NCBI GenBank assembly: GCA_030533415.1
Contig: JAUNJE010000001.1
Span: 62,001 to 126,000 of the forward strand
Length of the DNA: 64,000 nucleotides
Direction of reading: 5' to 3'
Source: Eubacteriales bacterium
Lineage (GTDB): Bacteria; Bacillota; Clostridia; Oscillospirales; Oscillospiraceae
A program made the translations under genes and the position numbers. The notes beneath the pieces were generated by a model, which made no database searches, was not told where the DNA came from, and saw only the letters and a program-made list of their open reading frames with translations. Of the stretch, positions 43,008 to 51,814 are shown piece after piece (the stretch's first letter is position 1; each line of letters begins with the position of its first letter).

Positions 43008-44708
43008 ATGTATAAAGGAAAATTTGACCAGAAAAACAAACAGGCATCCACGGATGTGCAGGAGCTTCTTTCCCAGCGCAGCAGCGCCGCCGCGGAAAAG
43101 CCCGCTTCCCGGAAGCCCGCCCCGTCCGCACAGCCCGCCGCGAAAAAGGAGGCCCCCACCCGGAGCACCGCGCCAAAGGCTCCCGCAAAGAATCCCACTG
43201 CCATGCCTCCCGTACGGGACACCGCCAAAACTCCGGCCGCCAGACAGCCTCAGCCTGCCAAACGGCCCGCCCCCCAGCCTGCAAAGCCCCAGAAACAGGG
43301 TCCCCGCCTGGGCGGTGTGATTTTCTATACCCTGTATTTCATGTTCATCCTGGTGTTCTTTATCGCCACCTTTGTGGGTCTGCTGTGGCTCCGCGGATGG
43401 CTTACCGACTACGAGCTTGCCCAGCCCACCACAAAGGCGGAACAGGTCTTTACCCAGCTGTTTACCGATCCCGACTGGGATGCGCTGTATGACGCCTCCG
43501 GTGTTCAGGATACCGCCTTCGAAGGCAAAACAGAATTTGTTGCCTACATGAGCAGCAAGGTTGGCAACAGCCAGCTGACCTATATGGAGACTTCCACGGG
43601 ATTGTCCCAGGACAAAAAGTATATCGTCCGTCTGGGCAGTGAGAAGGTCGCCTCTTTCACTCTGGTTGACAAGAACAATGTCGGCGACACCACCTTGGAG
43701 AACATCAGTCAGCTTCCCGACTGGCAGCTGGGCGCCGTGGAGGTATTCTTCTCCCGGGATTACAGCTACCGGGTGGTAAAGGTGAACGGCCATACCGCCT
43801 ACGTCAACGACGTCCCATTGGATGACACCTATACCATCCAGATCGCCACCACCATCGCGGAGAACTACCTGCCTGAGGGAACCACCGGTGTCAGTATGTG
43901 CACCCAGGAGGTTTCCGGCCTTGTAACGCTGCCTACGGTCACCGTGTTCGACGACAAGGGCAACCAGATGGAGGTCACCTATGACGAATCCACCCGCACC
44001 TTCACCGAGCGCACGGAAAGCAACACGATCTCCCCGGAGGAACAGGAGGCCGTTCTGAACGCCGCCAGAACCGAATGTAAGTGGATGATCGCAGAAATCA
44101 CGGACCGGGGCACCGTGGCCAAGTATTTCGACTCCTCCTATACGCCCTACAGCAACATTGTCAAAACTACCGAGCTGTGGATGCAGAGCCACATGGGTTA
44201 TGAATTCGTAGATGAAAGCGTCACCGATTACTGCCGCTACACCGACGAGCTGTTCTCCGTCCGTGTTTCCCTGACCCTGAACGTTACCCGTACCGATGGT
44301 ACCGTCAAGCAATGGCCCTATGTCAAGTCCATGTTCTTCCACAAGAGCGCCAGCGGCAGCTGGCTGTGCTTCGAGGAAACCAACGTGGATATCACCACGC
44401 CTGTGGGTAAGGTCCGCCTGACCTTCATGAGCGGTGATACGGAGCTGACCAGCAATTTCTATCAGACCGACGCTTCCGAGATCATCACTCCCCTGACCAC
44501 CATTCCCGATGGCATGGTATTCTCCGGCTGGGCCACCCTGTCCGAGGATGAATCCGGCAACACCGTCTACAACCTGATCTTCCAGCCGGATTCCACCGGT
44601 AAGGTTTCCATCCCCGAATCCACCACACTGGAACCCATGACGCTGTACGCCGTATTTGAAAACGCCGATACCGCCGCCGCAGCTCCCGAAACTACGGAAG
44701 GAGAATGA
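43008..44708 (+). CDS. Single-pass envelope protein with Pro/Ala/Lys-rich start
   Basis: 566 residues. Residues 1-100 are disordered and rich in Lys, Pro and Ala (for example RPAPQPAKPQKQGP), cytoplasmic; one TM at about 104-128 (VIFYTLYFMFILVFFIATFV); then ~440 extracytoplasmic residues. At least two internally similar halves are suggested (TTKAEQVFTQLFTDPDWDAL; NAARTECKWMIAEITDRGTV). The C-terminus (KVRLTFMSGDTELT ... GMVFSGWATLSED ... TLYAVFEN) matches the Flg_new/InlB B-repeat pattern. No catalytic motif. Probably a structural or scaffold partner of the neighbouring glycan enzymes. Only 3 bases separate it from the PAP2 gene. Confidence 0.8.
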   Translation: MYKGKFDQKNKQASTDVQELLSQRSSAAAEKPASRKPAPSAQPAAKKEAPTRSTAPKAPAKNPTAMPPVRDTAKTPAARQPQPAKRPAPQPAKPQKQGPRLGGVIFYTLYFMFILVFFIATFVGLLWLRGWLTDYELAQPTTKAEQVFTQLFTDPDWDALYDASGVQDTAFEGKTEFVAYMSSKVGNSQLTYMETSTGLSQDKKYIVRLGSEKVASFTLVDKNNVGDTTLENISQLPDWQLGAVEVFFSRDYSYRVVKVNGHTAYVNDVPLDDTYTIQIATTIAENYLPEGTTGVSMCTQEVSGLVTLPTVTVFDDKGNQMEVTYDESTRTFTERTESNTISPEEQEAVLNAARTECKWMIAEITDRGTVAKYFDSSYTPYSNIVKTTELWMQSHMGYEFVDESVTDYCRYTDELFSVRVSLTLNVTRTDGTVKQWPYVKSMFFHKSASGSWLCFEETNVDITTPVGKVRLTFMSGDTELTSNFYQTDASEIITPLTTIPDGMVFSGWATLSEDESGNTVYNLIFQPDSTGKVSIPESTTLEPMTLYAVFENADTAAAAPETTEGE

Positions 44709-44711
44709 TCC

Positions 44712-45305
44712 ATGCTGGCTATTCTGAACCAACTGGCAGTGTCCTTTGACCTGCCGATCCTGGACTGGATCCAGGCGAACCTGCACTCCGATTTCCTGGA
44801 TGTTATCATGCCCATCATCACCCTCTTTGGCGACGGCGGCATCTTCTGGATTGCCGTGTCCGTCCTGCTGCTGTGCATTCCAAAAACCCGGGAAACGGGC
44901 CTGGGCATGATCTTCGCCCTGCTTCTGGGGGTAATCGTGTGCAACGCGACGCTGAAACCGCTGGTTGCCCGTATCCGTCCCTATGACTTCCAGTGGCAGA
45001 ATTTCGGAATTGAAATTCCGCTGCTGGTGGAGGGGCTGCACGATTACTCCTTCCCCTCCGGCCACACCATTGCTTCGTTTGAAGCTGCCACGGTGCTCTT
45101 AAAGCACAGCAAAAAGATGGGCATTCCCGCCATGATCCTGGCGGTGCTCATCGCCCTGTCCCGGCTGTACCTGTATGTCCACTACCCTACCGACGTTATT
45201 TTCTCTGTCTTTGCCGGCATCCTGTTTGCCTTCATCGGCGACGCCCTGGCCGCCAAAGTCGCCCCCAAGCTGCCCAGCAAGAAAAGGGGCAAATACGAAG
45301 CATAA
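44712..45305 (+). CDS. PAP2-family membrane phosphatase
   Basis: 197 residues, about six TM helices. The three PAP2 catalytic motifs are complete: KPLVARIRP, PSGH within DYSFPSGHTIASFEA, and SRLYLYVHYPTD. Such enzymes dephosphorylate undecaprenyl diphosphate or phosphatidic/phosphoglycerol lipids at the membrane. In this operon a role in recycling the undecaprenyl carrier used by the GT2-GtrA protein fits well. ATG 44712 follows GAAGGAGAATGATCC. Confidence 0.93.
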   Translation: MLAILNQLAVSFDLPILDWIQANLHSDFLDVIMPIITLFGDGGIFWIAVSVLLLCIPKTRETGLGMIFALLLGVIVCNATLKPLVARIRPYDFQWQNFGIEIPLLVEGLHDYSFPSGHTIASFEAATVLLKHSKKMGIPAMILAVLIALSRLYLYVHYPTDVIFSVFAGILFAFIGDALAAKVAPKLPSKKRGKYEA

Positions 45306-45308
45306 TCC

Positions 45309-45343
45309 AAAAGCGCCGCAGTTCCCAAAACTGCGGCGCTTTT
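45309..45343 (+). terminator. Terminator of envelope operon
   Basis: AAAAGCGCCGCAG and CTGCGGCGCTTTT form a 13-bp stem right after the PAP2 stop codon. Confidence 0.9.
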
Positions 45344-45403
45344 CATTATATACTTATCGGGACTACGCAGCAAATACGCCTGTCATGCACTGGCGCTTAG
45401 AGC

Positions 45404-45466
45404 GCTTAAGGCTCCCTTGCGGAAAGGGAGGCTTGGGTGCGCTGAAATTCGGTAGATTGTACGGTT
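45404..45466. repeat. Type C repeat fragment
   Basis: GGCTCCCTTGCGGAAAGGGA with flank GGCTTGGGTGCGCTGAAATT, an end fragment of the type C element. Confidence 0.75.
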
Positions 45467-45477
45467 TTGTTATCTTC

Positions 45478-45640
45478 TCAAAGAGACGGGGGTGTCCCTT
45501 TCTTGTTTCGGCAAGAAAGGGACGGAAAGAAGCCGACCAAAGGGGCGCTAGGTGCAAACGCGCCCCCTTTGGAAACCCCCGCCGCCTCGCCGTAGCTGCC
45601 TGTCAAGGACGAACAAATCAACTGGGAACATTGATTGCGC
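45478..45640. repeat. Hairpin-containing dispersed sequence (type D)
   Basis: TCCCTTTCTTG-TTTCGG-CAAGAAAGGGA (45496-45523) is a perfect 11-bp stem, followed by GGGGCGCTAGGTGCAAACGC and a CCCCCGCCGCCTCGCCG run. I recall similar text as a dispersed repeat in gut Clostridia. No coding bias. Only one copy is in this window. Confidence 0.5.
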
Positions 45641-45711
45641 TGGTGTAGGAAGGCCTAGGCCCCCCCCGCATAAAGGCTGCCTGACTTTGCTATAATAGAA
45701 GAATGCCGTTG

Positions 45712-45775
45712 AGCACAAGGGAGGCTTGGGTGCGCTGCAAATCGGGCTTGCCAAGCGTAGCCGATAAACATCGAA
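45712..45775. repeat. Type C repeat fragment
   Basis: GAGCACAAGGGAGGCTTGGG followed by TGCGCTGCAAATCGGGCTTG, again the right-hand end of the type C family. Confidence 0.75.
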
Positions 45776-45830
45776 CCAATATTCATTGTCAATCAATACT
45801 TATTAACGGGCCAATCTTCCCTCAACGTAC

Positions 45831-46082
45831 TGGCGCGGGAGCGCCCAGGCTCCCTTGTGCAAAGGGAGCTGTCAAAAATCTCTGATTTTTGACTGAGGGA
45901 TTGTGCGGTAGGGGGGTGGGAATTCGCCGAAACTTGTGCGAAGCCGTAAGATGTTACCGCACAATCCCTCCGAGCCGCCTTACGGCGGCCCACCTCAGCG
46001 CAAGGCACTCCCTTCGGTCGCCTTTGCACAAGGGAGGCTTGGGTGCGCTGCATATCGGGCCTGCTAAGCGAAGCCGGTAAGC
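45831..46082 (+). repeat. Cloverleaf-like dispersed repeat (type C), near full copy
   Basis: Opposite orientation to 15890-16091 and closely similar along its length. Arms GGCTCCCTTGTGCAAAGGGA and CCTTTGCACAAGGGAGGCTT pair at the base; inside are TCAAAAATC-TCT-GATTTTTGA, GAGGGATTGTGCGGT paired with ACCGCACAATCCCTC, and GAGCCGCCTTACGGCGGCCC. It ends CTTGGGTGCGCTGCATATCG. The central AATTCGCCGAAAC stretch is conserved between both copies. Confidence 0.85.
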
Positions 46083-46105
46083 AGATTTTCTTATCATTCT
46101 GTTTT

Positions 46106-46546
46106 TTATTCTATGTAGTTCTTATGCGTCACATACACATGTCCCACGGCGAACACGGCCCCGGACAGCACCAGCAGCCAGTGGCCCAACGTCAGGCCGC
46201 TGAGCAGGAAAATACAGGCAGGAACCACTGCCAGCGTCAGCGCCCTGTTCCGGCTCACCTTCCGGAAATACAGCGCCCAAACGGTCCAGTAGCATACCAG
46301 CAGAGCGCCGTTACCAATCAGATATGCCAGCATGGCACCCACGCCGGGAAAGCCGAACTCCCGCACCCCGATGGGAAAAACCATCAGCGCCATGGAAGCG
46401 TACCGTCCAATTTGTTCCAGAAGATTCATCAGCCGGTTTCCGCACCGGTTCTCCCCTCCGGGGCATCTCAGGGCGTACAGGATATTGGGTGCCAGAAGCA
46501 GACAGACGATGACGCCGCCTGCGGCGTTGATCCAGCCAAATTCCAC
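46106..46546 (-). CDS. Small four-TM membrane protein
   Basis: 146 residues with about four TM helices. N-terminal GWINAAGGVIVCLLLAPNIL then a cytoplasmic, Cys-containing loop (RCPGGENRCGNRLMNLLEQI). I recognise the general 'N-I-x-Y-x-x-R...NR..N..EQIGR' pattern from unnamed Firmicutes membrane proteins but cannot name a function. The start is GTG 46546 behind GAAGGAGGGATAAGG, immediately after the pfkB-type gene (2-base gap), so it is co-transcribed with it. Confidence 0.75.
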   Translation of the reverse strand: MEFGWINAAGGVIVCLLLAPNILYALRCPGGENRCGNRLMNLLEQIGRYASMALMVFPIGVREFGFPGVGAMLAYLIGNGALLVCYWTVWALYFRKVSRNRALTLAVVPACIFLLSGLTLGHWLLVLSGAVFAVGHVYVTHKNYIE

Positions 46547-46548
46547 CC

Positions 46549-47478
46549 TTATCCCTCCTTCAGCAGCCCTTTCATGTCCTGCGCATACCGTTCGTAAAGC
46601 GCTTCAAGCTCCCCTTCGGTCACAAAGCCCTCCGCCGCTCCGCTGCATCTGATTTTTGCAGAGGCAAACAGTTCCCCCCGGATCAGCGCCTCCAGCGGTG
46701 AACATCCCTTCGCGTAATAGTGGACAAAGCCGCTGAACAGGGCATCGCCGGCTCCCACGGTATTGACGATATCCCCCACACGAACAGCAGGCAGCTCCAA
46801 AATCCGGTTCTCCTCCCGCAGGTACATCGCGGCTCCCTTTGCGCCCCGGCCCAAAACAAGGATCCGGTTCCCGTAGGTCCAGGCCAGCTCCGTCAGGAAC
46901 GGGCGGTAATCACCGCCGATGCCCTCGTCACTCAGGAACAGAATGTCCGCATAGCGCATGAAGTCCCGGTTGTAATCATCCTGAATCTGGGTCAGAACAT
47001 GGACATCCGTGGCAATGGTCTTTCCGGCCGCCTTCGCAAGCCGAAGCAGCGGCCGGTTGAAATTGGTGTTGCAGGCCGCCACGATATCCGCGCTTTCACA
47101 AATATTTTCATCAAAGCCGTAGCCGGTTTCCTGGATATCCTTCAAATCGCAGTAGATTTGCCGCCTTCCCCCACCGTCATAGAGGACAACGGAGCTGGGC
47201 GTTTCCCGCAGCTTCGGTTTTACATGCTCCGTGGATAATCCCACGGCCTTCAGCTGGCTTTGGATGTATTCCGCCGGAAAATCCTGTCCCGTCATCGTCA
47301 GAAGGGTGACAGAATCCTCCAGCGTATGCAGCGCCTTCGCGATATTATAGGCGACGCCGGAGACGGTGGTTTGCACCCCGAAAAAGGGATAGTCGATGGG
47401 ATAATAGTTGACCGGGAACTGGCGGACCCGCACCGTGGTCTCGGTGTTCACCAACCCGGAAATCAGAATCCGTTTCAT
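46549..47478 (-). CDS. PfkB-family sugar/nucleoside kinase
   Basis: 309 residues. The C-terminal PfkB signature DIVNTVGAGDALFSGFVHYY gives the anion hole GAGD (242-245) with D245 as catalytic base; the N-terminal part has the GVAYNIAKALHTLEDSVTLL glycine-type motif (FFGVQTTVSGVAYNIAKAL). It phosphorylates a sugar or nucleoside with ATP. ATG 47478 follows AAGGAGGAGCG. Frame extension to 47931 overlaps the DUF554 gene in another frame and is rejected. Operon order: DUF554, kinase, small membrane protein. Substrate cannot be assigned. Confidence 0.9.
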   Translation of the reverse strand: MKRILISGLVNTETTVRVRQFPVNYYPIDYPFFGVQTTVSGVAYNIAKALHTLEDSVTLLTMTGQDFPAEYIQSQLKAVGLSTEHVKPKLRETPSSVVLYDGGGRRQIYCDLKDIQETGYGFDENICESADIVAACNTNFNRPLLRLAKAAGKTIATDVHVLTQIQDDYNRDFMRYADILFLSDEGIGGDYRPFLTELAWTYGNRILVLGRGAKGAAMYLREENRILELPAVRVGDIVNTVGAGDALFSGFVHYYAKGCSPLEALIRGELFASAKIRCSGAAEGFVTEGELEALYERYAQDMKGLLKEG

Positions 47479-47495
47479 ATCGCTCCTCCTTCCGG

Positions 47496-48218
47496 TCAAT
47501 TCAGGGGAAGAAACGCCGCGACAACGGCGACAACAATGGCAGGAAGCAGATTCGCCACCTTCACCTTCTTGCCCCAAACCAGGTTGATCCCCACACAGAA
47601 AATCAGGATATTTCCCACCAGGGACAGGTTGGCAAGGGCCGTCTCGGTCATCAGGGGCCGTACAAGCCCCGCCAGGGCGGTAATGCTGCCCTGAAAAACC
47701 GCAACGGGAATCGCGGAGAAAACCGCCCCCTTGCCCAAAGAACAGCTCATGACCATAATGATAATCAGATCCAGCACCGCCTTGGTGGCCAGGATGGAAT
47801 AGTCCCCCAGAATGCCATCCTGGATGGATCCGACAATGGCCATGGCCCCGATGCAGACCGTCAGCGACGCGGTGACGAAGGCATGGACAAAGCCCTGGTC
47901 TTTCGCGTTTCCGGACTTGACCTTCAGCCACTGCCCAAAGCGCTCAAAGGCATTTTCGATATTCAGCAGTTCCCCAATCACGGCGCCGATAGCAAGGCAG
48001 CCAATGACCAGCATGGTGCCGCCGCTGACCACACGGCCGTCCTCTGTCCGCAGCATCTGCTCCAGCGCCCCGGTGATGGCGATGAACAGGGTGCTGACGC
48101 CGCAGACCTTGGTCAGCGTATCCTGGGCGCTGCTGCTCAGGAAGCGCCCGAACAGCGCCCCGCACACGCCCCCCGCCACAATCGCGGCGGTATTGATGAC
48201 CGTTCCAAGACCAACCAT
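47496..48218 (-). CDS. DUF554 family membrane protein
   Basis: 240 residues with about seven TM helices. Opening GLGTVINTAAIVAGGVCGAL and the pieces GGTMLVIGCLAIGAVIGELL and IGAMAIVGSIQDGILGDYSI are the DUF554 (PF04474, YdfK/YqgA) hallmarks. Proposed roles as a transporter are unproven. It is the first gene of a three-gene unit, 17 bases before the PfkB kinase gene; uptake of that kinase's substrate is possible but speculative. Confidence 0.9.
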   Translation of the reverse strand: MVGLGTVINTAAIVAGGVCGALFGRFLSSSAQDTLTKVCGVSTLFIAITGALEQMLRTEDGRVVSGGTMLVIGCLAIGAVIGELLNIENAFERFGQWLKVKSGNAKDQGFVHAFVTASLTVCIGAMAIVGSIQDGILGDYSILATKAVLDLIIIMVMSCSLGKGAVFSAIPVAVFQGSITALAGLVRPLMTETALANLSLVGNILIFCVGINLVWGKKVKVANLLPAIVVAVVAAFLPLN

Positions 48219-48335
48219 TTTACCCTCTCCTCAATCGGACTTTGGTTGCATCTTACCGCAAAGGGCGAAAAATGTCAATCCAAAAGTCCTGCCAAGGTTT
48301 CAAAAAAGGGAGATTTTCGATACGGCGTCAACGTA

Positions 48336-48367
48336 AGCCGGACGGCGGGAGATCCCGCCGTCCGGCT
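48336..48367. terminator. Terminator after second anti-sigma gene
   Basis: AGCCGGACGGCGGGA-GA-TCCCGCCGTCCGGCT, a perfect 15-bp stem seven bases past the stop at 48375. Confidence 0.85.
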
Positions 48368-48374
48368 CTGTTCT

Positions 48375-50153
48375 TTATTGGGCCGCGCCTTCCGGCACCG
48401 TCAGCTTCGTGCCGTCCACCAGCTGGATATAGTCCACCTGATCCAGGTCGATGGGCGTATCCGCTTCCAGACTGCTCCCTCCGCTGAATGAAACCTGGCT
48501 TCCATCCTTCATCACCGCGTACATTCTCTTGCGATTCATAACCGTAAAATCAAAATAGCTTTCCCCGTTATGCTCAATAGTAGCGCCAAACCTGCGGAGC
48601 TTAAAGGATGTGATTTCCACATCTTCCTCAGCATCTGTGCCATCCTCATACCATCCTCCGGCGGCCTTGGTGGCAACCGGTTCCTGAATCAGCTCCACTT
48701 CCCGGTAATCGCCGTCGGCTGCATCGAAGGTGACGGGGATGAACCACTCGCCCTCCACCAGAAGCCTCTCTCCCTTCCGGTACTTGTTTACCCATAGATC
48801 CACAATATGCAATTTCCACTCAGCCCCTACCGCAAAGGGCATGCTGCCGTCCTCCATAGACGGATTCGCCACCATCAGCAGGTCCTTGGTATTTGCCAAA
48901 CCATCTCCATCCGGAACATCATTGAACCCAGCAATGCCCCATGTTTGGCCGGATGCAGACGCAAACTCGTCGAAAGACCTGCCTGTTCCAATATTAAGGC
49001 TTTCTATATCCGTACCTTCCGGGGCAGTTACACCTACCAGGATACGGGCAACATAGCCGTCTGTCTCCACGGATTTCAGGGTCAGGGTATAGCCATTGTG
49101 GGTTCCGGCGGTTGTTGCTCCCGGCTGATTGTCCACATCTTCCTGCGTGGCCACGCTTGGCTGGACACCAAAATCTATCATGTCCGCCACAAGTTCGATC
49201 TGCTTATCTGTCATATGCAGATACTCCGCAGTGGTTATGCCGTTCTCTTCGCTGAGGATTTCGGGATTCATATCCAACTGCAGGCTCATAAGAGCCTCCC
49301 CACGGTCGCAAATAATATATCCCCGCTCCTGGCTGGGAGATTGGAGGATCAGCACTTCACGGCCGGAAGCGGTGGTATAGTTTCGCTCTGTCCAGTCGCC
49401 GCTTTCGACAATTGTCACATAATCCGTGCTGAAGCAATCTGTACGGTTCCAGCGAAGAACACCAAACACAGACGGTACCTCGTAGCCCTGATCCTCGGGA
49501 AAATTCAATTTCACATATAGCCAGAAGTTTCCGCTTTCATAGCAGCTGCCACCATCTATGACTGCGCTTATGCGCCCAGAATCGTCCAGGAGGCGTTCAA
49601 TGCCCAGTGCATCACACATATTTCGCGTCGTTCGGAAATTCAGCCTTTCTCCCAATGGCTTCAGGCCGTACTGCTCTGTAAGTTCCGCGGCTTTTTCCGC
49701 CATGGCCTTGTTGTAGTTATCAAAAAATCCCTCCGGTACGGCATCCTGCTCGATCATATCCTCCAAATCCGGGGCATATTCTTCCTGGAAGGCATAGTAG
49801 TCCGCACAGGCCTGGTACGCGGCTGTCCCCTTAATGCCCGCAAGCGTCAGCACATTCTGGCTGATTTCATGGGGATCTTTTACATAGGTTCCATCCACGA
49901 GGCGGTAGTCCCGGGTTTGCGTTGTTTCTCCGATTTTCAAATCCTGCATTTTCAGCGCATACACCACGGCGCAGCCCACCAGCAGAAGCGTGACCGCAAC
50001 CGCTGCCGCGATCAGCAGGCCCTTTTTCAGGGTTAGGCTGCTTTTCGCTGGCTGTCCGCGCTTTTCTAACCCGGAGAAACCGCAGTTTTCCGCTTCCTCA
50101 ACGAGATTCCCGTTTATGAAGTTCAGTCCCATCAGCAAATCTTTTCCCGTCAT
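48375..50153 (-). CDS. Large membrane-anchored anti-sigma-type protein
   Basis: 592 residues. Cytoplasmic N-terminus (1-42: TGKDLLMGLNFINGNLVEEA) of the kind that binds ECF sigma factors, one TM (about 44-68, KGLLIAAAVAVTLLLVGCAV), then ~520 extracytoplasmic residues. These include an acidic region (~85-170), a middle part with GREVLILQSPSQERGYIICD, and a C-terminal DUF4179-like/immunoglobulin-like area (NGYTLTLKSVETDGYVARIL). ATG 50153 overlaps the sigma stop as ATGA and follows AAAAGGAGGGAATTG. The pairing with the sigma factor is strong; the outer signal is unknown. Much larger than the first anti-sigma in this window. Confidence 0.85.
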   Translation of the reverse strand: MTGKDLLMGLNFINGNLVEEAENCGFSGLEKRGQPAKSSLTLKKGLLIAAAVAVTLLLVGCAVVYALKMQDLKIGETTQTRDYRLVDGTYVKDPHEISQNVLTLAGIKGTAAYQACADYYAFQEEYAPDLEDMIEQDAVPEGFFDNYNKAMAEKAAELTEQYGLKPLGERLNFRTTRNMCDALGIERLLDDSGRISAVIDGGSCYESGNFWLYVKLNFPEDQGYEVPSVFGVLRWNRTDCFSTDYVTIVESGDWTERNYTTASGREVLILQSPSQERGYIICDRGEALMSLQLDMNPEILSEENGITTAEYLHMTDKQIELVADMIDFGVQPSVATQEDVDNQPGATTAGTHNGYTLTLKSVETDGYVARILVGVTAPEGTDIESLNIGTGRSFDEFASASGQTWGIAGFNDVPDGDGLANTKDLLMVANPSMEDGSMPFAVGAEWKLHIVDLWVNKYRKGERLLVEGEWFIPVTFDAADGDYREVELIQEPVATKAAGGWYEDGTDAEEDVEITSFKLRRFGATIEHNGESYFDFTVMNRKRMYAVMKDGSQVSFSGGSSLEADTPIDLDQVDYIQLVDGTKLTVPEGAAQ

Positions 50154-50704
50154 ACGGCAATTCCCTCCTTTTCCAGATATACCCGCAGCTGTCCCCGAAT
50201 CCGGTGGAGCCGGGTTTTGACCTTGCTTTCGCTGATATGATACCGCCCGGCGATCTCCGCAACGGTATCGCAGTACCAATAGCGGCGCAGAAAAATCAGC
50301 CTGCTTTCCAGGGGAAGGCTCAGCAGGAAGCTGTTCAGCGCCCTGCCCACGTCCCTGCTCTCCGCCTCCCGGTCCTGGCTTTCATCGGGAATGCACGCCG
50401 CCAGCTCATCGGTCAGCGCCACCATTTCCGCGCCGCGCTTGGCAGCGTTTTTCCAGTCCAGTTTTCCCAGGGCGAAATACCGGCATATTTTCGCAAGATA
50501 CGCGAAAAAGTAGGTAGGCTGCTGGGGAGGAATCGTATCCCAGGCCTTCCAATAAGTATCATTCAGGCATTCCTGCGCGTCCTCAAAGCACTGCACGATC
50601 CGTTCCGCCAATCCATGCAGCTTTGACCCATAAGCACGGTCCGTTTCCAAAATCGCATTTTCACTCCTCTGCCAATACAGTTCTATAATCTTTTCGTCCT
50701 CCAC
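50150..50704 (-). CDS. ECF-type sigma factor
   Basis: About 184 residues. Sigma region 2 (ETDRAYGSKLHGLAERIVQC, NDTYWKAWDTIPPQQPTYFF) and region 4 (FLLSLPLESRLIFLRRYWYC, DTVAEIAGRYHISESKVKTR) are clear. The EDEKIIELYWQRSENAILET opening is typical of a large clostridial ECF group. I choose GTG 50704 because GGAGGTGATC lies upstream of it; the in-frame GTG at 50716 falls inside that ribosome site. Coupled by a 4-base overlap to its anti-sigma gene. Confidence 0.9.
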   Translation of the reverse strand: MEDEKIIELYWQRSENAILETDRAYGSKLHGLAERIVQCFEDAQECLNDTYWKAWDTIPPQQPTYFFAYLAKICRYFALGKLDWKNAAKRGAEMVALTDELAACIPDESQDREAESRDVGRALNSFLLSLPLESRLIFLRRYWYCDTVAEIAGRYHISESKVKTRLHRIRGQLRVYLEKEGIAV

Positions 50705-50981
50705 TTGGGGGATCACCTCCGATCAAGATTGGTTCCTCACTTATATAGAGGGATTTTCTGCCGGAAAGGTTACAGAAATTTCGGCCTTTTTTGAAAAAAT
50801 CCGCCGAAGCCCTTTTCTTCCCTTTTTTCGCCTTATCTGCGCAATTATACCATATTATAAGAGAAATGACCAGACCGGAGGGCCATAGAACACGGCATTT
50901 TGTCCTGTGTTCCGCCGGACCCGGCTTTTCTTACTGGCCCCCAAAACGCACTTGCAATTTACGGAAAAAATGTTATATTGA

Positions 50982-51189
50982 TACTGATATTCCATTAAAA
51001 AGTTTCATTCGAGAAGGGAACTTTTTAATAGGAAGATCATTATGAGACGGGTTTTCGTGATTTTCCATCTCAAAAATCACGAAAACGGCACACCCACCGC
51101 AGTGGGCGTACATAGCGCCTTAGCGCGGAGTAACGCCGCCAGGCGGTGCCTTCTTTATAAAAATAAAACATTTTTATAAAGAAGCAGTA
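50982..51189. repeat. TACTG-family repeat (type B, 208 bp, extended)
   Basis: Inverted relative to 13661-13828. Begins TACTGATATTCCATTAAAAA and ends ATTTTTATAAAGAAGCAGTA. It holds the GTTTTCGTGATTTT/AAAATCACGAAAAC stem plus about 50 extra bases (ACACCCACCGCAGTGGGCGT, GCGCCTTAGCGCGGAGTAAC) absent from the other copies. It lies just upstream of the TetR gene. Confidence 0.85.
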
Positions 51190-51250
51190 TGAAACCAGAA
51201 AAACCATATTGTTGTATTGCGCCCGCCCCACAACCCCAAAGGAAGAAGGT

Positions 51251-51814
51251 ATGAATATGGCCGGCCTTACCAAGAAAGCAATTCGGAGCTCTTTCATAAA
51301 GCTATTGAACGAGCGGCCTCTCAGTCAAATTTCCGTCCGGGATATCGTAGACGATTGCGGCGTCAACCGCAACACCTTCTATTACTATTTTCAGGACATC
51401 CCCCAATTGCTGGAGAGCATTGTGAACGAAGATGTGCAGAGAATCATCCGGGAGTATCCCACCACCAGCTCCATAGAGGAATGCCTGGACGCTATGATCG
51501 GCTTTGCGCTGGAAAATCGAAAAGCGGTCATGCACATTTACCATTCCGTAAACCGGGACATCTATGAGCAGTACCAATGGCGGGTATGCACGCATACGGT
51601 TACCACCTATGTGGACAGCATTCTGGCCGGCCATAATGTGGCTGCTCCAGACCGGGAGCTGATCATTGATTATCTGAGATGTGTGTTCTTCGGCCTTCTC
51701 ATCGGCTGGCTGGAAGCGGGGATGCAGAAAGATATTCAAACCCGTTTCCACCGGATCTGCGAACTGAAGCAAGGCGATTTGGAGCAGATGATCTCCCGGT
51801 GTGAAGGACAGTAA
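51251..51814 (+). CDS. TetR/AcrR-family regulator
   Basis: About 187 residues. The N-terminal HTH is clear: IRSSFIKLLNERPLSQISVR followed by DIVDDCGVNRNTFYYYFQDI. The ligand domain is all helical (IEECLDAMIGFALENRKAVM...). ATG 51251 and ATG 51257 are both possible; AAAGGAAGAAGG serves either. Its stop codon (51812-51814) is immediately followed by a type B repeat. Next gene is an oleate hydratase, so it may sense fatty acids or membrane stress and control the cluster at 52.1-61.7 kb; that is inference from position. Confidence 0.88.
   Translation: MNMAGLTKKAIRSSFIKLLNERPLSQISVRDIVDDCGVNRNTFYYYFQDIPQLLESIVNEDVQRIIREYPTTSSIEECLDAMIGFALENRKAVMHIYHSVNRDIYEQYQWRVCTHTVTTYVDSILAGHNVAAPDRELIIDYLRCVFFGLLIGWLEAGMQKDIQTRFHRICELKQGDLEQMISRCEGQ

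Noticed and set aside
45470..45660. Protein-coding gene on either strand
   Set aside because: The open frames are composed of repeat-derived sequence (hairpin, GC run), have no ribosome site and no family resemblance.
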